Below are positions 29,161-40,821 of a stretch of 64,000 bases of DNA, piece by piece (position 1 is the stretch's first letter; each line of letters opens with the position of its first letter). The DNA comes from Legionella sheltonii (GTDB taxonomy: Bacteria; Pseudomonadota; Gammaproteobacteria; Legionellales; Legionellaceae). The notes beneath the pieces are model-generated. The model made no database searches. It saw only the letters and a list, made by a program, of their open reading frames with translations, and was not told where the DNA came from. The translations under genes were made by a program, and so were the position numbers. The stretch lies in the NCBI RefSeq assembly GCF_026191355.1, contig NZ_JAPHOQ010000007.1, positions 1-64,000 on the forward strand, given 5' to 3'.

Positions 29161-29661
29161 TTATCGGTATTTTTCGTCAGCAGCTCGATCTGCTGCAAGT
29201 CTTGGCTCCAGCAAATCACCAAGCGCCAAGAGCTTTTCCTTAGTCATAATATTCTGACCACGTTCGCTAATATGGTAGTGAAGTACCGGTGTAACTACTA
29301 TGGAATCTACAGGGCAAGATTCTTCACATAAACCACAATTAATGCATTTAAAGACATCGATATCATATCTCGTAGTTCGTCGAGACCCATCTTCACGAGG
29401 TTCTGCTTCGATAGTAATTGCCAATGCAGGACAAACAGCTTCACATAATTTGCAGGCGATACAGCGCTCTTCCCCATTAGGATAGCGGCGTAGAGCTAGC
29501 GCTCCTCTAAAGCGAGGAGATATGGGTGTTTGCTCTTCAGGGAATTGAACTGTGGTCTTTTTCTTAAAGAAATATTTACCAGTTAATTTTAAACCCTGCA
29601 ATAATTCTATTAAAAGAAAACTGCGTACGTAGTATTTAATATATTGATATGCTTTTTTCAT
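29161..29661 (-). CDS. nuoI: NADH-quinone oxidoreductase subunit I
   Basis: Ferredoxin-like subunit of the connecting arm, 166 residues. Two CxxCxxCxxxCP sets, [12 protein letters not shown] and [12 protein letters not shown], bind the two [4Fe-4S] clusters (N6a and N6b) that pass electrons to NuoB. The amphipathic N-terminus is membrane-associated. The ATG has GAGAAG just upstream. Confidence 0.98.
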   Translation of the reverse strand: MKKAYQYIKYYVRSFLLIELLQGLKLTGKYFFKKKTTVQFPEEQTPISPRFRGALALRRYPNGEERCIACKLCEAVCPALAITIEAEPREDGSRRTTRYDIDVFKCINCGLCEESCPVDSIVVTPVLHYHISERGQNIMTKEKLLALGDLLEPRLAADRAADEKYR

Positions 29662-29679
29662 CGGCTTCTCTATTAACCA

Positions 29680-30702
29680 TTAAAACCAAGGTTTAACATG
29701 TGTAACCACCATTAGCGCAGTTACAATAATCCAAACAATGGTGACCGGAATGAGTACTTTCCAACCTAAGCGCATAAGTTGGTCATAACGATAACGAGGA
29801 AAAGTAGCTCTTATCCATAAATACACATATAGGAAAAAGCTCACTTTTACGAGTAACCAAACAAAGCCAGGTACAACAAAAAATATATTTTCTAAGAAGG
29901 GAATTCCTTCAAAAGGTGACATCCATCCACCCATAAACATAATGCTGAGCAGTACAGAGACAAGAATCATGCTTGCGTATTCTGACAAGAAGAATAGTGC
30001 GAATCCTATCCCTGAATACTCGACATGGAAACCAGCAACGATTTCAGATTCGCCTTCTGCCAGATCGAAAGGCGCTCTATTGGTTTCAGCAATTCCAGCA
30101 ATCCAGAATACAAAAAATAATGGAAGAAGAGGAATAAACCACCAGTGTAAAATTCCACCTCTTTGTGAATTAACAATATCTGTGAAATTCATGCTTCCGG
30201 CAGCTAATAGTACGCCCACTAAAGCAAAACCCATAGCAATTTCATAAGAAACAGTTTGCGCTGTACTCCTTAAAGCACCAAACATTGCATACTTCGAGTT
30301 GGATGCCCAACCTGCGATCAGAACACCGTACACCCCCAGTGAACTCATAGCAAAAACGTAAAGTACCCCTGCATTAATATTGGCGAGAACCATACCTTCT
30401 TGAAAAGGAACCACCGCCCAACCAGCCAAAGCCGGAACCAATGCGAATAAGGGTGCGGCAATAAAAAGATATTTATTGGAACGGGTAGGGATAATAATTT
30501 CTTTAGTGATTAATTTAATTAAATCCGCAATGGGTTGGAGCAACCCCCTTAACCCAACACGATTCGGTCCTATACGTGTTTGTATATACCCAATAACCTT
30601 ACGCTCTGCGTATATTAAATATGCAACACATAGTAGCAAAGGTACTACGATTACTAATATTTTAATGATGACCCAAATTAATATGCTAATATCTTGCAGC
30701 AT
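29680..30702 (-). CDS. nuoH: NADH-quinone oxidoreductase subunit H
   Basis: The membrane subunit that builds most of the quinone-binding channel, 340 residues with eight or more helices. Diagnostic motifs: [27 protein letters not shown]-type segment ([15 protein letters not shown]), [20 protein letters not shown] and [21 protein letters not shown] end ([20 protein letters not shown]). The ribosome binding site is AGGTAAG. Confidence 0.98.
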   Translation of the reverse strand: MLQDISILIWVIIKILVIVVPLLLCVAYLIYAERKVIGYIQTRIGPNRVGLRGLLQPIADLIKLITKEIIIPTRSNKYLFIAAPLFALVPALAGWAVVPFQEGMVLANINAGVLYVFAMSSLGVYGVLIAGWASNSKYAMFGALRSTAQTVSYEIAMGFALVGVLLAAGSMNFTDIVNSQRGGILHWWFIPLLPLFFVFWIAGIAETNRAPFDLAEGESEIVAGFHVEYSGIGFALFFLSEYASMILVSVLLSIMFMGGWMSPFEGIPFLENIFFVVPGFVWLLVKVSFFLYVYLWIRATFPRYRYDQLMRLGWKVLIPVTIVWIIVTALMVVTHVKPWF

Positions 30703-30714
30703 TTTCTTACCTGC

Positions 30715-33069
30715 CTAGCGCTTAATAGTTATTGCAGCAAATGAATGACCCAAATCTACTGTTTCAGGCATCGCGTTTGCTACCCATACAACATCTGCCG
30801 CAATGCGTTCATCACGTTTTAGCGGCAATGTTATCTCAATATCTCCCTGAGATACAGTAGCAACATCTTCTAATTTCAATCGATCTGCTGTTAGAGGATT
30901 GATGCGTATGCATGCTTGCTCAGCAGCTGCGCATAATTGCAGTTCTTTACTATTTCTGACAATTGCATCGCTGCGATAGAGTGGCCACTCTCCTACTCGA
31001 ACTAACGATTGATTCATCATAGGTAGGCTCTCAGGATAATATGGTTTATATTCTTGCTCCATTGTGATTGCAACACTATTTTTAATTTCAGACAAAATAT
31101 CTTCTGTTGACAAATAATCAAAGCCATCACAATGCAATAAATTACCTAATACTCTCAATATCTTCCATGCTGGTCTTGACTCGCCATACGGAGTCAAGGC
31201 TCCCTTGACAGTTTGCCAAGTATTATCAACATTAATGTAGGTGCCTGAGGTTTCAGCATAAGGAGCCATCGGTAAAATAACATCCGCATAGTCATGCATT
31301 GATTCATGATTGTAAGCAGACATTAATACGACAAACTCGGAAGCAAGCATCGATTGTCTTGCACCATAAGGATTAGCAAAATCAAACCCTGGCTCTACTC
31401 CCATTAGAAAATATCCTTTAAGTTTGGCATTTAACGCAGCCTGTACATCCATGCCTGGAGTGGAATCAGCCTTACCAGCAGTTGTACGATGCGGAACCAT
31501 ACCCGCCATCCAAGCACCAGCTGTATTGGCACCATGAGTAAGCCGGAGCACTTTGGCACCGCTTAATTTTTCAATATGGGAAATTAAAGTACGCAGTAGC
31601 GCAGCTTCAGGGTGATTTTCACAGAGGGCACCCGTAATTAAGCACGCTTTATCGTTTTTCAATGCTTTGGCAACTTTTTGAGTTGCCTTGTCTGGTTCAA
31701 GGCCTATTAATAATTTTTGTACTGGCGAGGGTAGCGTCTTGAGATCATCAGTAAGCGCTAAAGCAAGCTTGGCAAGTTGCATTGGCATTTCTAATGGTGA
31801 GACAATGAAACGCTCGCTTAGATCGAAACGATATTCAAAATCTACTGGGTTTATGGCATAAATGTCGGCACCATTACGATAAGCCTTACGCACCCTTACC
31901 CCTGCAAGCGGGACTTCACGATCAATATTACATCCAATCAATACAATCGTATTTTGTTGTTCTACTTCTGCATAAGTCAATGAACTTTTTGGAGTCGTTG
32001 CCTGAGTTTCTTGATCTCTAAAATCTACTTGTTGCAACCGGTGATCTAAATTATGAACACCTATTGCACGCATTAATTTTTGAAGCAAGTACAGTTCTTC
32101 TAATGTAGAAGAGCTTGATGCAAATGCTGCCACTTGTTCTGGGCCATTTTGTTTTATGACTCGTGCTATGCCCTCTGCTGCAAATTTTAAAGCAGTTTCC
32201 CAATCTACGATTTCCCATTGGCCATTACGTTTAATTTGTGGCTGGCTTGCTCTTAATGAACTCGTTAATCCAAGGTAGCTAAATCGGTCGCGATCGGATA
32301 ACCATGTTTCATTAATTACTTCATTCTCTTTAGGAACAACTCGCATTAACTGATTGCGGCGTGTATGTATATAGATATTAGAACCCAGGCAGTCATGGGG
32401 CGCGACACCGTCATGCTGGGTGAGTTCCCAAGCTCTCGCTGTAAAACGATATGGTTTTGACGTTAAAGCGCCTACCGGGCACAAATCGATAATATTGCCA
32501 GAGACTTCTGATTTCATGCTGTGCTGGACATAAGTTCCAATTTGCATGTGTTCGCCACGACCGGTTGCACCCAACTCTCTTAATCCCGCAATTTCCTCGC
32601 CAAAACGAACACAACGAGTACAATGGATGCAGCGAGTCATTTCTGTTGAAATCAGCTCACCTAAATTATCATCATCTACTGAACGCTTTGTTTCAGTATA
32701 TTCTGATGCATCCGCACCATATCCCATAGATACATCTTGCAGCTCGCACTCACCGCCTTGATCGCAAATAGGACAATCCAATGGGTGATTAATCAGGAGA
32801 AATTCCATAACCACTTTTTGAGAATGTAAGGCTTCTTTTGATTTAGTAAACACCTTCATTCCGTCAGTAATTGGAGTAGCACAGGCAGGAACTGGCTTGC
32901 GGCCATTTTCTACTTCAACTAGGCACATGCGGCAGTTTGCAGCCACAGATAATTTTTTATGATAACAAAAACGTGGAATATGAATGCCTGCTTCATCGGC
33001 AACTTCAATAATCATTTTACCGTTTTCTGCTTCAAATGTTTTACCGTCGATTTCAATAGTAGTAGTCAT
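30715..33069 (-). CDS. nuoG: NADH-quinone oxidoreductase subunit G
   Basis: Large iron-sulfur subunit of the peripheral arm, 784 residues from the ATG at 33069 (AAAGG 8 nt upstream; an in-frame TTG two codons earlier is less likely). The N-terminal [2Fe-2S] ferredoxin domain (CRMCLVEVENGRKPVPAC) and the His/Cys cluster N5 site (HPLDCPICDQGGECELQD) are followed by CIHCTRCVRF and a molybdopterin-oxidoreductase-like domain. That domain has structural rather than catalytic use in complex I. Confidence 0.97.
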   Translation of the reverse strand: MTTTIEIDGKTFEAENGKMIIEVADEAGIHIPRFCYHKKLSVAANCRMCLVEVENGRKPVPACATPITDGMKVFTKSKEALHSQKVVMEFLLINHPLDCPICDQGGECELQDVSMGYGADASEYTETKRSVDDDNLGELISTEMTRCIHCTRCVRFGEEIAGLRELGATGRGEHMQIGTYVQHSMKSEVSGNIIDLCPVGALTSKPYRFTARAWELTQHDGVAPHDCLGSNIYIHTRRNQLMRVVPKENEVINETWLSDRDRFSYLGLTSSLRASQPQIKRNGQWEIVDWETALKFAAEGIARVIKQNGPEQVAAFASSSSTLEELYLLQKLMRAIGVHNLDHRLQQVDFRDQETQATTPKSSLTYAEVEQQNTIVLIGCNIDREVPLAGVRVRKAYRNGADIYAINPVDFEYRFDLSERFIVSPLEMPMQLAKLALALTDDLKTLPSPVQKLLIGLEPDKATQKVAKALKNDKACLITGALCENHPEAALLRTLISHIEKLSGAKVLRLTHGANTAGAWMAGMVPHRTTAGKADSTPGMDVQAALNAKLKGYFLMGVEPGFDFANPYGARQSMLASEFVVLMSAYNHESMHDYADVILPMAPYAETSGTYINVDNTWQTVKGALTPYGESRPAWKILRVLGNLLHCDGFDYLSTEDILSEIKNSVAITMEQEYKPYYPESLPMMNQSLVRVGEWPLYRSDAIVRNSKELQLCAAAEQACIRINPLTADRLKLEDVATVSQGDIEITLPLKRDERIAADVVWVANAMPETVDLGHSFAAITIKR

Positions 33070-33084
33070 GGTCAAACCTTTTAA

Positions 33085-34371
33085 TTATGCTGCGACAATT
33101 GAGCGTTTATGCTTAACGAAATATTCAAATTCATCGCGGAAATGCTTAACAAAACTTTGTACAGGCCAAGCAGCTGCCTCACCTAATGCACAAATAGTGC
33201 GTCCTTCGATATTATTCGCAACATTGATTAATTTCTCTACATCTCTAGGTTCTCCATGACCTTCTTTAATACGATGTAATAATCGGACTAACCAGCCGGT
33301 ACCTTCGCGGCACGGTGTGCATTGACCGCAAGACTCATCCATATAGAATTCAGAAATGCGATATAAGGCGTCAACCATACAGGTTGTTTCATCCATAATT
33401 ATTACAGCACCTGAACCTAGGCCTGAGCCTGCTTTTTGAATGCTGTCATAATCCATATCGAGTTCCATCATGACATCACCAGGTAAAACACGCATAGAGG
33501 TACCGCCAGGAATTACTGCTTTAATTTTTCGGCCTTTTATAACGCCACCAGCCAACTCAAGCAGTGTTTTAAATGGTGTTCCCAAAGGAATTTCATAATT
33601 ACCAGGTTTATTAACATGGCCACTCACACTAAAACACTTAGTGCCGCCATTATTTGGCTTACCTAATTTTAGAAACCACTCACCGCCTTTTTCCATAATC
33701 ACCGGTACAGAGGCAAAAGTTTCTGTATTATTAATCGTTGTAGGTTTGCCATATAAACCATAATTCGCTGGAAATGGCGGTTTAAATCTTGGCTGACCTT
33801 TTTTTCCTTCTAAAGAGTTGAGCAGTGCCGTTTCTTCCCCGCAGATATACGCACCGGCTCCCAAATGATTGTACAAATCAAAATCAATACCCGAACCTAA
33901 AATATTCTTACCGAGTAGACCGGCTGCATAAGCTTCTTTTAATGCAGCTTCTGTACGCTCATAAGGCAACCAGAATTCGCCGCGAATGTAGTTATAGCCG
34001 ATAGTGGAACCCATGGTATATCCGGCTATTGCCATTCCTTCGATGAGTTGGTGTGGATTTAAGGTGAGTATTTCTCGGTCCTTACATGTACCTGGCTCAC
34101 CTTCGTCGGAATTACAGACTACATATTTTTGCACAGGAGTGTTACGGTTCATAAAACTCCATTTTAATCCTGTAGGGAATCCGGCACCGCCTCGTCCACG
34201 CAAAGCAGAAGTTTTTAATTCATCAATAATCGATTGTGGAGAAGTTTGCTCTTTTAATATTTTTCTCCATGCGCTGTATCCGCCAACACTTTCATAAGCA
34301 GATAGTGTCCAGGGCTCTGGTAGATGAAATGTTCGATAACAAACTTGATTTAGTTCAACCACGGCAACCAC
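33085..34371 (-). CDS. nuoF: NADH-quinone oxidoreductase subunit F
   Basis: The NADH-oxidising subunit, 428 residues, with FMN and NADH sites ([32 protein letters not shown]) and the N3 [4Fe-4S] cluster ligands [10 protein letters not shown] plus the later cysteine in [15 protein letters not shown]. The start is a GTG; the GTG three codons downstream has a better placed AGAGGTGG and may be the true start. Confidence 0.97.
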   Translation of the reverse strand: MVAVVELNQVCYRTFHLPEPWTLSAYESVGGYSAWRKILKEQTSPQSIIDELKTSALRGRGGAGFPTGLKWSFMNRNTPVQKYVVCNSDEGEPGTCKDREILTLNPHQLIEGMAIAGYTMGSTIGYNYIRGEFWLPYERTEAALKEAYAAGLLGKNILGSGIDFDLYNHLGAGAYICGEETALLNSLEGKKGQPRFKPPFPANYGLYGKPTTINNTETFASVPVIMEKGGEWFLKLGKPNNGGTKCFSVSGHVNKPGNYEIPLGTPFKTLLELAGGVIKGRKIKAVIPGGTSMRVLPGDVMMELDMDYDSIQKAGSGLGSGAVIIMDETTCMVDALYRISEFYMDESCGQCTPCREGTGWLVRLLHRIKEGHGEPRDVEKLINVANNIEGRTICALGEAAAWPVQSFVKHFRDEFEYFVKHKRSIVAA

Positions 34372-34381
34372 CTCTATCTTT

Positions 34382-34885
34382 TTATTGGTATTGTTCCAAT
34401 ACTTTATCTATAGATTCAGGAGTCAGATTCTCATGATAATCCTTGTCCACTTGCATCATTGGTGCGTTAACACAAGCACCTAAGCATTCAACAGATCTTA
34501 AGGTAAAGCGCCCATCATCTGTTGTTTGACCTAATTTAATGCCTAATTTTTTTTCTAAATGCTCAACAACTGCAGCTGAGTCACGCAGCATACATGAAAT
34601 ATTTGTACAAACATTAATTGAATGTCTGCCGACTTGTTTGAGTTCATACATCGTATAGAAACTGGCAACCTCGTAAACAGCAATAGGCGGCATATCAAGA
34701 TAATCAGCTACAGCATCCATTAGTTCGGTGCTTAGGTGGCCATGTTCTTCTTGGACGATTCTCAATGCGCTCATTACCGCAGATTGCTTTTGATCCTGTG
34801 GATATTTTGCTACCCAATGATCTATGTCCTTTATTCTTTGAGCTGACACCAATTGATTTAATATTTTTGCTGAATTATCAGACAT
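34382..34885 (-). CDS. nuoE: NADH-quinone oxidoreductase subunit E
   Basis: Thioredoxin-fold [2Fe-2S] (N1a) subunit, 167 residues from the ATG at 34885, which has AAAAAGG upstream. An in-frame TTG at 34933 would add 16 residues but lacks a ribosome binding site. The cluster cysteines are in [11 protein letters not shown] and [11 protein letters not shown]. The 72-bp space to nuoD is longer than most in this operon. Confidence 0.95.
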   Translation of the reverse strand: MSDNSAKILNQLVSAQRIKDIDHWVAKYPQDQKQSAVMSALRIVQEEHGHLSTELMDAVADYLDMPPIAVYEVASFYTMYELKQVGRHSINVCTNISCMLRDSAAVVEHLEKKLGIKLGQTTDDGRFTLRSVECLGACVNAPMMQVDKDYHENLTPESIDKVLEQYQ

Positions 34886-34957
34886 TTCTAAAAACCTTTT
34901 TAAATTGTAATTTTCTGGGACATCTTTTAACAATTATCAAAAATGATATCCCACAAA

Positions 34958-36211
34958 TTAACGATCGATTTCACCAAATACTATATCCTGGCTCGCCAAA
35001 ATTGCGACACCATCAGCGATCATATGTCCTCTTGTCATCGCATCGTAGCTGGACAGATGCGCAAATCCAGGAGCACGAATTTTCATTCTATAGGGTTTAT
35101 TAGCACCATCAGATACCATATAAATACCAAATTCACCTTTAGGTGCCTCAACAGCGCTATACACTTCTCCAGCTGGCAAACAAAAACCTTCAGTAAACAG
35201 TTTAAAGTGATGGATTAAGGCTTCCATATCTTCTTTCATTTCAACGCGGCGCGGCGGGGTAATCTTATGATCATCAATGCGAACCGGACCGGGATTTGCT
35301 TCAAGCCATTCAATACATTGTCTCACGATGCGATTAGACTGCCTTAACTCTTCTACGCGAACTAAATAACGATCATAGCAGTCACCAGTTTTACCTACTG
35401 GAATATCAAAATCCACACGATCATATACAGCATAACTCTGTTTCTTGCGTAGATCCCATGCAATTCCAGAACCACGAAGCATTGGGCCAGTAAAACCCCA
35501 TTGCAAGGCTTCTTCCGGGGAAACAATACCGATATCTACAGTACGTTGTTTCCATATTCTATTGTCAGTTAACAAGGTTTCATATTCATCAACACAATGA
35601 GAAAAACGCTCAGTAAATGCCCATAGAAAATCAAGCAAAGTTCCGCTTCGATCTTCATTTAGTTTTTCAATTTCACGATCATTATGCCATCTTGATGCTT
35701 TATATTGAGGCATGGTGTCTGGCAGATCACGAGCAACGCCGCCAGGTCGATAATATTTAGCATGCATACGAGCCCCTGATACGGCTTCATAGCAATCAAA
35801 AAGGTCTTCGCGCTCCCTGAAACAATACAAAAATACAGTCATTGCTCCAATATCTAATGCAATAGCACCTAACCATAACAGGTGATTCAAAATTCGGGTT
35901 ATTTCATCAAACATGGTACGAATGTATTGAGCACGAAGTGGGGCCTCAATACCTAAAAGCTTCTCTATAGCTCGTACGTAGGCGTGCTCATTACACATCA
36001 TAGACACATAATCCAATCGGTCCATGTAACCAATAGATTGAAGATAAGGCTTTGTCTCTGCCAATTTTTCTGTTGCTCTATGAAGTAATCCTATATGTGG
36101 GTCTGCGCGAACAATCGTCTCTCCTTCAAGTTCAAGAACCAAGCGCAATACACCATGTGCTGCTGGATGTTGTGGACCAAAGTTTAGAGTGTAATTCTTC
36201 AATTCAATCAT
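34958..36211 (-). CDS. nuoD: NADH-quinone oxidoreductase subunit D
   Basis: Forms the quinone reduction site with NuoB, 417 residues, related to the large subunit of [NiFe] hydrogenase but without its metal-binding cysteines. Conserved parts: [19 protein letters not shown] with the quinone-site histidine, [37 protein letters not shown], and the C-terminal [19 protein letters not shown] and DIVFGEIDR. The start overlaps nuoC by 4 nt (ATGA). Confidence 0.98.
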   Translation of the reverse strand: MIELKNYTLNFGPQHPAAHGVLRLVLELEGETIVRADPHIGLLHRATEKLAETKPYLQSIGYMDRLDYVSMMCNEHAYVRAIEKLLGIEAPLRAQYIRTMFDEITRILNHLLWLGAIALDIGAMTVFLYCFREREDLFDCYEAVSGARMHAKYYRPGGVARDLPDTMPQYKASRWHNDREIEKLNEDRSGTLLDFLWAFTERFSHCVDEYETLLTDNRIWKQRTVDIGIVSPEEALQWGFTGPMLRGSGIAWDLRKKQSYAVYDRVDFDIPVGKTGDCYDRYLVRVEELRQSNRIVRQCIEWLEANPGPVRIDDHKITPPRRVEMKEDMEALIHHFKLFTEGFCLPAGEVYSAVEAPKGEFGIYMVSDGANKPYRMKIRAPGFAHLSSYDAMTRGHMIADGVAILASQDIVFGEIDR

Positions 36212-36888
36212 TTTTTGCCCCTTTTATCACCAATATACCGGTTATCTTCGCGGATAACCTTGGGCACCAAAATTCTGGGCTCGATATCTACAGGCTCATA
36301 GATAACTTTTTCGAGTTTTGCGTCATAGCGCATTTCAACATGACCACTAAGTGGGAAATCTTTACGGAATGGGTGTCCGATAAATCCATAATCAGTCAAA
36401 ATGCGTCTTAAATCAGGATGTCCTTCAAACAAAATACCAAATAAGTCATAAGCTTCACGCTCAAACCAATTCGCGCCTTTCCACAAATGATGTACAGAAG
36501 GAACAATTAAATGAGACTCATCTACAAATACTTTAACGCGTAAACGATGATTTTTTTTGGTTGAAAGTAAATGGTAAACTACTGCAAAACGGGGTCTATC
36601 CAAAGTATACGCTTTAGCTTCTTGGCGTTCCACGCCTCGAGAGAAACCACTTTCTGTAGCTGATTCTGTTTCCCAATCATATTCACCATAGAGCAGGTAA
36701 TCTACAGCACAAAGATCGATAAGTTGATCAAAAGAAAATGCGTCGAGATCACGCAATTCCAACATCATTGCTTTTAAATTTGATATACCACACTCAATAG
36801 TTACTTCATCATAAGCTACAGTAATATCATTAATATGGCTTGATAGTTCACTTTTGAGTTGTTCAACCAAAGAATCATTTTTTGTCAT
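36208..36888 (-). CDS. nuoC: NADH-quinone oxidoreductase subunit C
   Basis: Peripheral-arm subunit of complex I without cofactors, 226 residues, separate from NuoD rather than fused as in enterobacteria. The signature is [36 protein letters not shown], ending with [12 protein letters not shown]. The ribosome binding site is AGGTG. It overlaps nuoD by 4 nt. Confidence 0.97.
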   Translation of the reverse strand: MTKNDSLVEQLKSELSSHINDITVAYDEVTIECGISNLKAMMLELRDLDAFSFDQLIDLCAVDYLLYGEYDWETESATESGFSRGVERQEAKAYTLDRPRFAVVYHLLSTKKNHRLRVKVFVDESHLIVPSVHHLWKGANWFEREAYDLFGILFEGHPDLRRILTDYGFIGHPFRKDFPLSGHVEMRYDAKLEKVIYEPVDIEPRILVPKVIREDNRYIGDKRGKK

Positions 36889-36909
36889 CTATTTGCACCT
36901 TTGATGATC

Positions 36910-37386
36910 TTAAGCTTCTAAGACTTTTTTATGCCTGATTTTGTTCTGCAATTGAATAATCCCATACAGCAATGCTTCCGCAGTTGGAGGACAACCTGGC
37001 ACGTATACATCTACTGGGACAATACGATCACACCCTCGAACTACCGAGTAAGAGTAATGATAATATCCTCCACCGTTCGCACAAGAACCCATAGAAATAA
37101 CCCATCGAGGGTCGGGCATTTGATCATACACTTTACGTAAAGCAGGAGCCATTTTATTGCATAAGGTACCGGCAACTATCATTACATCGGATTGACGTGG
37201 ACTGGGACGGAAAATAATTCCGAATCGATCCAGGTCATAACGTGCCGCACCAACGTGCATCATTTCTACTGCACAACATGCTAATCCAAAAGTCATAGGC
37301 CACATAGAACCACTACGTGCCCATCCGAGAAGTTTCTCGACTGAAGTCGTTACAAAGCCACTTTTTTGCAATTCTGCAACCGCCAT
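36910..37386 (-). CDS. nuoB: NADH-quinone oxidoreductase subunit B
   Basis: Binds cluster N2, the last iron-sulfur centre before quinone. The 158-residue protein has the ligands in [21 protein letters not shown] and [12 protein letters not shown]. The ATG has GAGG upstream. It is separated from nuoA by 217 bp, by far the longest gap inside the operon. Confidence 0.98.
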   Translation of the reverse strand: MAVAELQKSGFVTTSVEKLLGWARSGSMWPMTFGLACCAVEMMHVGAARYDLDRFGIIFRPSPRQSDVMIVAGTLCNKMAPALRKVYDQMPDPRWVISMGSCANGGGYYHYSYSVVRGCDRIVPVDVYVPGCPPTAEALLYGIIQLQNKIRHKKVLEA

Positions 37387-37548
37387 AGCTAGCCTCTAAG
37401 CAGATAAATATTAATAAAAAATCACCTCTGACTGCTTCTTCTTGTTCGAAGTTGCGTTCAGAAGTGAATTTGGAACCTGTTTACAACGCTAGTGTCTTGG
37501 TCATCATCCATCGATTTTTAAATACGCTTCTATTTATTCAAAAATCAG

Positions 37549-37577
37549 GCAATAGGCTCAATCTAGCGTATTGTCAA
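37549..37577 (-). promoter_or_regulatory. Candidate internal promoter before nuoB
   Basis: A consensus TTGACA, 17-nt spacer and TATTGC on the minus strand lie in the nuoA-nuoB gap, about 160 bp before nuoB. The -35 is perfect and the -10 is poor (3 of 6). It could give nuoB-N expression independent of nuoA. Confidence 0.35.
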
Positions 37578-37603
37578 CAAGCTCTACTCCGCACTCTTAT
37601 TAT

Positions 37604-37960
37604 CTATTCCCACTCGAGTGCGCCTCGTTTCCATTCATAAATAAAACCAATAACCAATAATCCTAAAAATAACATCATTCCAGCAAAACCAAACCAGCCA
37701 ATTTTGCGTAAAACTAAGGCCCATGGAAAGAAAAATGCTGTTTCCAAATCAAAAATAATAAATAAAATGGCTACAAGATAAAAACGAACATCAAATGGAA
37801 TGTGTGAATTTTCAAAAGCTCCAAATCCACATTCATAGGGAGAATTCTTGGCACTATCAGGCTTATGCTTTGAAAATAAGGCGCCTGCCCCAATCATTGC
37901 GATACCTAATGCCAATCCGACAATTATGAAAATGAGAACAGGTAAATATTGAGATAGCAT
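37604..37960 (-). CDS. nuoA: NADH-quinone oxidoreductase subunit A
   Basis: Small membrane subunit at the quinone chamber, 118 residues and three helices from the ATG at 37960, which has AAGGTG placed ideally; a GTG five codons earlier overlaps that site. Conserved loop [20 protein letters not shown] (with the cysteine) and the second helix motif [24 protein letters not shown] are complete. It is the first gene of the complex I operon, 24 bp after tRNA-Leu. Confidence 0.97.
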   Translation of the reverse strand: MLSQYLPVLIFIIVGLALGIAMIGAGALFSKHKPDSAKNSPYECGFGAFENSHIPFDVRFYLVAILFIIFDLETAFFFPWALVLRKIGWFGFAGMMLFLGLLVIGFIYEWKRGALEWE

Positions 37961-37984
37961 TTTTTCACCTTGCACGGATTAAAA

Positions 37985-38069
37985 TGGTGCCGAAGGCCGG
38001 ACTCGAACCGGCACGGCTTTCGCCACCGCCCCCTCAAGACGGCGTGTCTACCAATTCCACCACTTCGGC
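37985..38069 (-). tRNA. tRNA-Leu (GAG)
   Basis: An 85-nt class II tRNA with long variable arm, encoded CCA, acceptor stem GCCGAAG/CTTCGGC and anticodon GAG (loop CTTGAGG). It sits between secG and nuoA and is probably processed from the shared transcript. Confidence 0.97.
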
Positions 38070-38240
38070 ATATTCTTTTTTGGACTGTTTACAGTTCTAC
38101 TTCTTGACCTATCTGCCTTAATTTCTGCACTTCACTATCCTAAAATCAAGTCTTTTAAGTCCAGCCAGCCTAACGTGAACAAGCTCCATTAATTCTATTT
38201 TAACTCTTGGGGTACGCTCTTCAGCGTAACTCAAAGAATC

Positions 38241-38567
38241 TTATTTATTCTTTTTACTGTTATCTACTGGCACTGGAATTGAATTCGCAGGTGCACTAGT
38301 TTGCTGAGGAATTACTTGTTGCTCTGTTTTTTGATATTGTACAGACACCAAGTAAGATAACAATAAACTGGTGACAAAAAAGGTCAATGCCAAGCCACCT
38401 GTTAACTTGAATAAAAACCCACCTGTTCCTTGGCTTCCAAATAATGTATTTGAAGCCCCAGATCCAAAAGCTGCACCGATATCAGCGCCTTTGCCATGTT
38501 GGATAAGAACCAAGCCTATTAAAACCACAGCAACGATTACATGAATCATTAATATCAATTGATACAT
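38241..38567 (-). CDS. secG: Protein-export membrane protein SecG
   Basis: Accessory subunit of the SecYEG translocon. The 108-residue protein has two membrane helices (about 3-22 and 52-72) around the conserved cytoplasmic loop [19 protein letters not shown] and [12 protein letters not shown], then a polar Gln/Pro/Ser tail. The start overlaps the end of tpiA by 13 nt. Confidence 0.96.
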   Translation of the reverse strand: MYQLILMIHVIVAVVLIGLVLIQHGKGADIGAAFGSGASNTLFGSQGTGGFLFKLTGGLALTFFVTSLLLSYLVSVQYQKTEQQVIPQQTSAPANSIPVPVDNSKKNK

Positions 38568-39304
38568 TTCACAATTTCCACAAACTGTTTCGCGTTCAAC
38601 GATGCACCGCCTACCAAACCACCATCTACATCTGGCATGGTAAATAATGCCCTGGCATTGTTTTCATTTACACTACCTCCATAGAGAAGTGATAAACGTT
38701 CGGCATCGCTATGATTAATCTCTGCAACCCGTCTTCTAATAAACTGATGTACTTCCTGCGCTTGTTCCGGTGATGCAGTTTTTCCTGTGCCTATCGCCCA
38801 AACGGGTTCATAAGCTATAACACAATCACGAAAGCAATTTTTATCGTGTTCGCTTATTGCGAGCAATTGCTTGGCAATTACTTGCTCTGTTTGTCCTGCT
38901 TCACGTTCTTTTAGCGTTTCACCGACGCAAAGAACCGGTATCATACCATGTTCTTTTACATGGTGGAATTTTTGCGCTACAAAATTTTCATCCTCGTGAA
39001 AACAGTGTCTTCTCTCAGAATGTCCAACCAATACATAGCGACAGTTGAAATCCTTTAGCATAGGTGCTGATATCTCCCCAGTATACGCCCCAAAATCTTT
39101 TGGATAGATATTCTGGGCACCTATTTCAATTTTACAATCAGCAAGTATATCTCGAACCTTCGGGATATAAATAGCTGGTGGCATGACAATAACTTGGACA
39201 TCATTAATAGAATTAAGTAATTCTCTAAGCTCTTTACTTAGTTGAATCACCTGCTGCAGCTGACCATTCATCTTCCAGTTGCCAGCAACTATCTTATGTC
39301 TCAT
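38555..39304 (-). CDS. tpiA: Triosephosphate isomerase
   Basis: Interconverts dihydroxyacetone phosphate and glyceraldehyde 3-phosphate. The 249-residue protein has the catalytic lysine in GNWKMNG, the histidine in VGHSERR, the glutamate in [19 protein letters not shown] and the phosphate loop [12 protein letters not shown] with GGLVGGASL. The tpiA-secG pair is conserved in gammaproteobacteria. Confidence 0.98.
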   Translation of the reverse strand: MRHKIVAGNWKMNGQLQQVIQLSKELRELLNSINDVQVIVMPPAIYIPKVRDILADCKIEIGAQNIYPKDFGAYTGEISAPMLKDFNCRYVLVGHSERRHCFHEDENFVAQKFHHVKEHGMIPVLCVGETLKEREAGQTEQVIAKQLLAISEHDKNCFRDCVIAYEPVWAIGTGKTASPEQAQEVHQFIRRRVAEINHSDAERLSLLYGGSVNENNARALFTMPDVDGGLVGGASLNAKQFVEIVKCIN

Positions 39305-39421
39305 CTATGCCCCCACGCTTTCAATTCCGGACTATACCCAAAGTCATTGCTGATGTGTAGCCCTAAAGCGATTTTTTTATTTAAAGCTTTGGTAGATAAA
39401 AAGCCTATCCGATCATTTTTA

Positions 39422-40777
39422 TTACTGAAAAACCAAATTTCTCTCAATTTGGCTTATATCCTCACAGAGCTTTTGTGCATGCTGTTTTACTATAGATTCA
39501 TTCATGCCTTCTACCATAACACGTAATAAGGGCTCGGTACCTGAGGGCCTGAGTAGCACTCTTCCTTCACCATTTAGGCTTGACTCTAAGGCCCTAACTA
39601 CTTCAATCACTTGCGTATGTTCTGCAAGTAAGGTGGCGTAATTGGTTTTTAAATTTACTAAGCTTTGCGGTAATAAATTAATCCCTTCAATGAGCTGCTG
39701 CAGGGATTTCCCCTGTTTTACCATAATAGAAAGTACTTGTAAGGCCGCCACGATCCCATCGCCTGTGGTGGTTTTATCCAAACAAACGATATGACCCGAT
39801 GTTTCACCACCAATTTTCCAATCCTTTTCTCGCAAAGCCTCTAACACATATCGGTCGCCGACCCGTGTTCTTACGAAAGGAATACCTAAACTTTTAATCG
39901 CGATTTCTAGGCCATAGTTGCTCATTTGAGTACCAACTACACCGCCATTTAAGACACCACGCTGATGCCTATCTTTAGCAATAATATAAAGGATCTGATC
40001 TCCGTCAAGTAAACGACCATTAGCGTCGATTAATACCACACGATCCCCATCGCCATCTAAGCCAATGCCAATATCTGCACCCGTGCTCACAACTTTTTGC
40101 CTTAAAAGCTCGGGAGACGTTGAGCCGCAATCTTCATTGATATTAAAACCATCAGGACGATTGCCAATGGAAATAACTTGCGCACCAAGCTCTGAAAAAA
40201 CATTAGGTGCAATGTGATAGGTCGCCCCATTTGCACAATCAACTACAATTTTTAAACCAGAAAGTCTTGTTAATGATGGAATAGTGGATTTGCAAAATTC
40301 GATGTAACGTCCGCTTGCATCGTTTATTCGCGTTGCCTTACCTAAATTTTGTGAGGGTACTGTCTGCATTTTCTTTTCGAGTTCTGCTTCAATTGCCAAC
40401 TCAACACTATCGGGTAGTTTACCCCCCTCTGAAGAAAAAAACTTGATTCCATTATCTTCAAAAAGGTTATGAGATGCACTGATCACAATCCCTGCATTGG
40501 CTCTAAGTGTTTGAGTCAGATAAGCGATAGCAGGCGTTGGCATAGGCCCTAATAAAGCAACATCGACGCCAGCAGCTGAGAGTCCTGCTTCTAAAGCAGA
40601 CTCTAACATGTAACCTGATACCCTTGTATCTTTTCCAATAACTACTTTTTTGCGATGACCATTAGCCAGTACGCGGCCAACCGCCCAGCCTAATTTCAAC
40701 ACAAATTCAGGGTTAATATTGGATAAACCCACATGCCCCCGTATCCCATCAGTACCAAAATATTTACGTTGACTCAT
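39422..40777 (-). CDS. glmM: Phosphoglucosamine mutase
   Basis: Converts glucosamine 6-phosphate to glucosamine 1-phosphate for peptidoglycan and lipopolysaccharide. The 451-residue protein has the phosphoserine loop with S102 (VISASHN), the metal loop GLDGDGDR, the sugar-binding GETSGHIVC and the phosphate-binding [14 protein letters not shown]. The start [14 protein letters not shown] is typical. Confidence 0.98.
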   Translation of the reverse strand: MSQRKYFGTDGIRGHVGLSNINPEFVLKLGWAVGRVLANGHRKKVVIGKDTRVSGYMLESALEAGLSAAGVDVALLGPMPTPAIAYLTQTLRANAGIVISASHNLFEDNGIKFFSSEGGKLPDSVELAIEAELEKKMQTVPSQNLGKATRINDASGRYIEFCKSTIPSLTRLSGLKIVVDCANGATYHIAPNVFSELGAQVISIGNRPDGFNINEDCGSTSPELLRQKVVSTGADIGIGLDGDGDRVVLIDANGRLLDGDQILYIIAKDRHQRGVLNGGVVGTQMSNYGLEIAIKSLGIPFVRTRVGDRYVLEALREKDWKIGGETSGHIVCLDKTTTGDGIVAALQVLSIMVKQGKSLQQLIEGINLLPQSLVNLKTNYATLLAEHTQVIEVVRALESSLNGEGRVLLRPSGTEPLLRVMVEGMNESIVKQHAQKLCEDISQIERNLVFQ

Positions 40778-40821
40778 CCTTAACCACCTTCTTATTAAGA
40801 ATTTATAGCTCGCGTGAGCTG

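Noticed and set aside
34886..34933. TTG start for nuoE
   Set aside because: It lacks a ribosome binding site; the ATG at 34885 has AAAAAGG upstream.
37452..37640. Plus-strand 62-residue ORF in the nuoA-nuoB gap
   Set aside because: Opposite to the operon, no ribosome binding site, overlaps nuoA and has unlikely composition.
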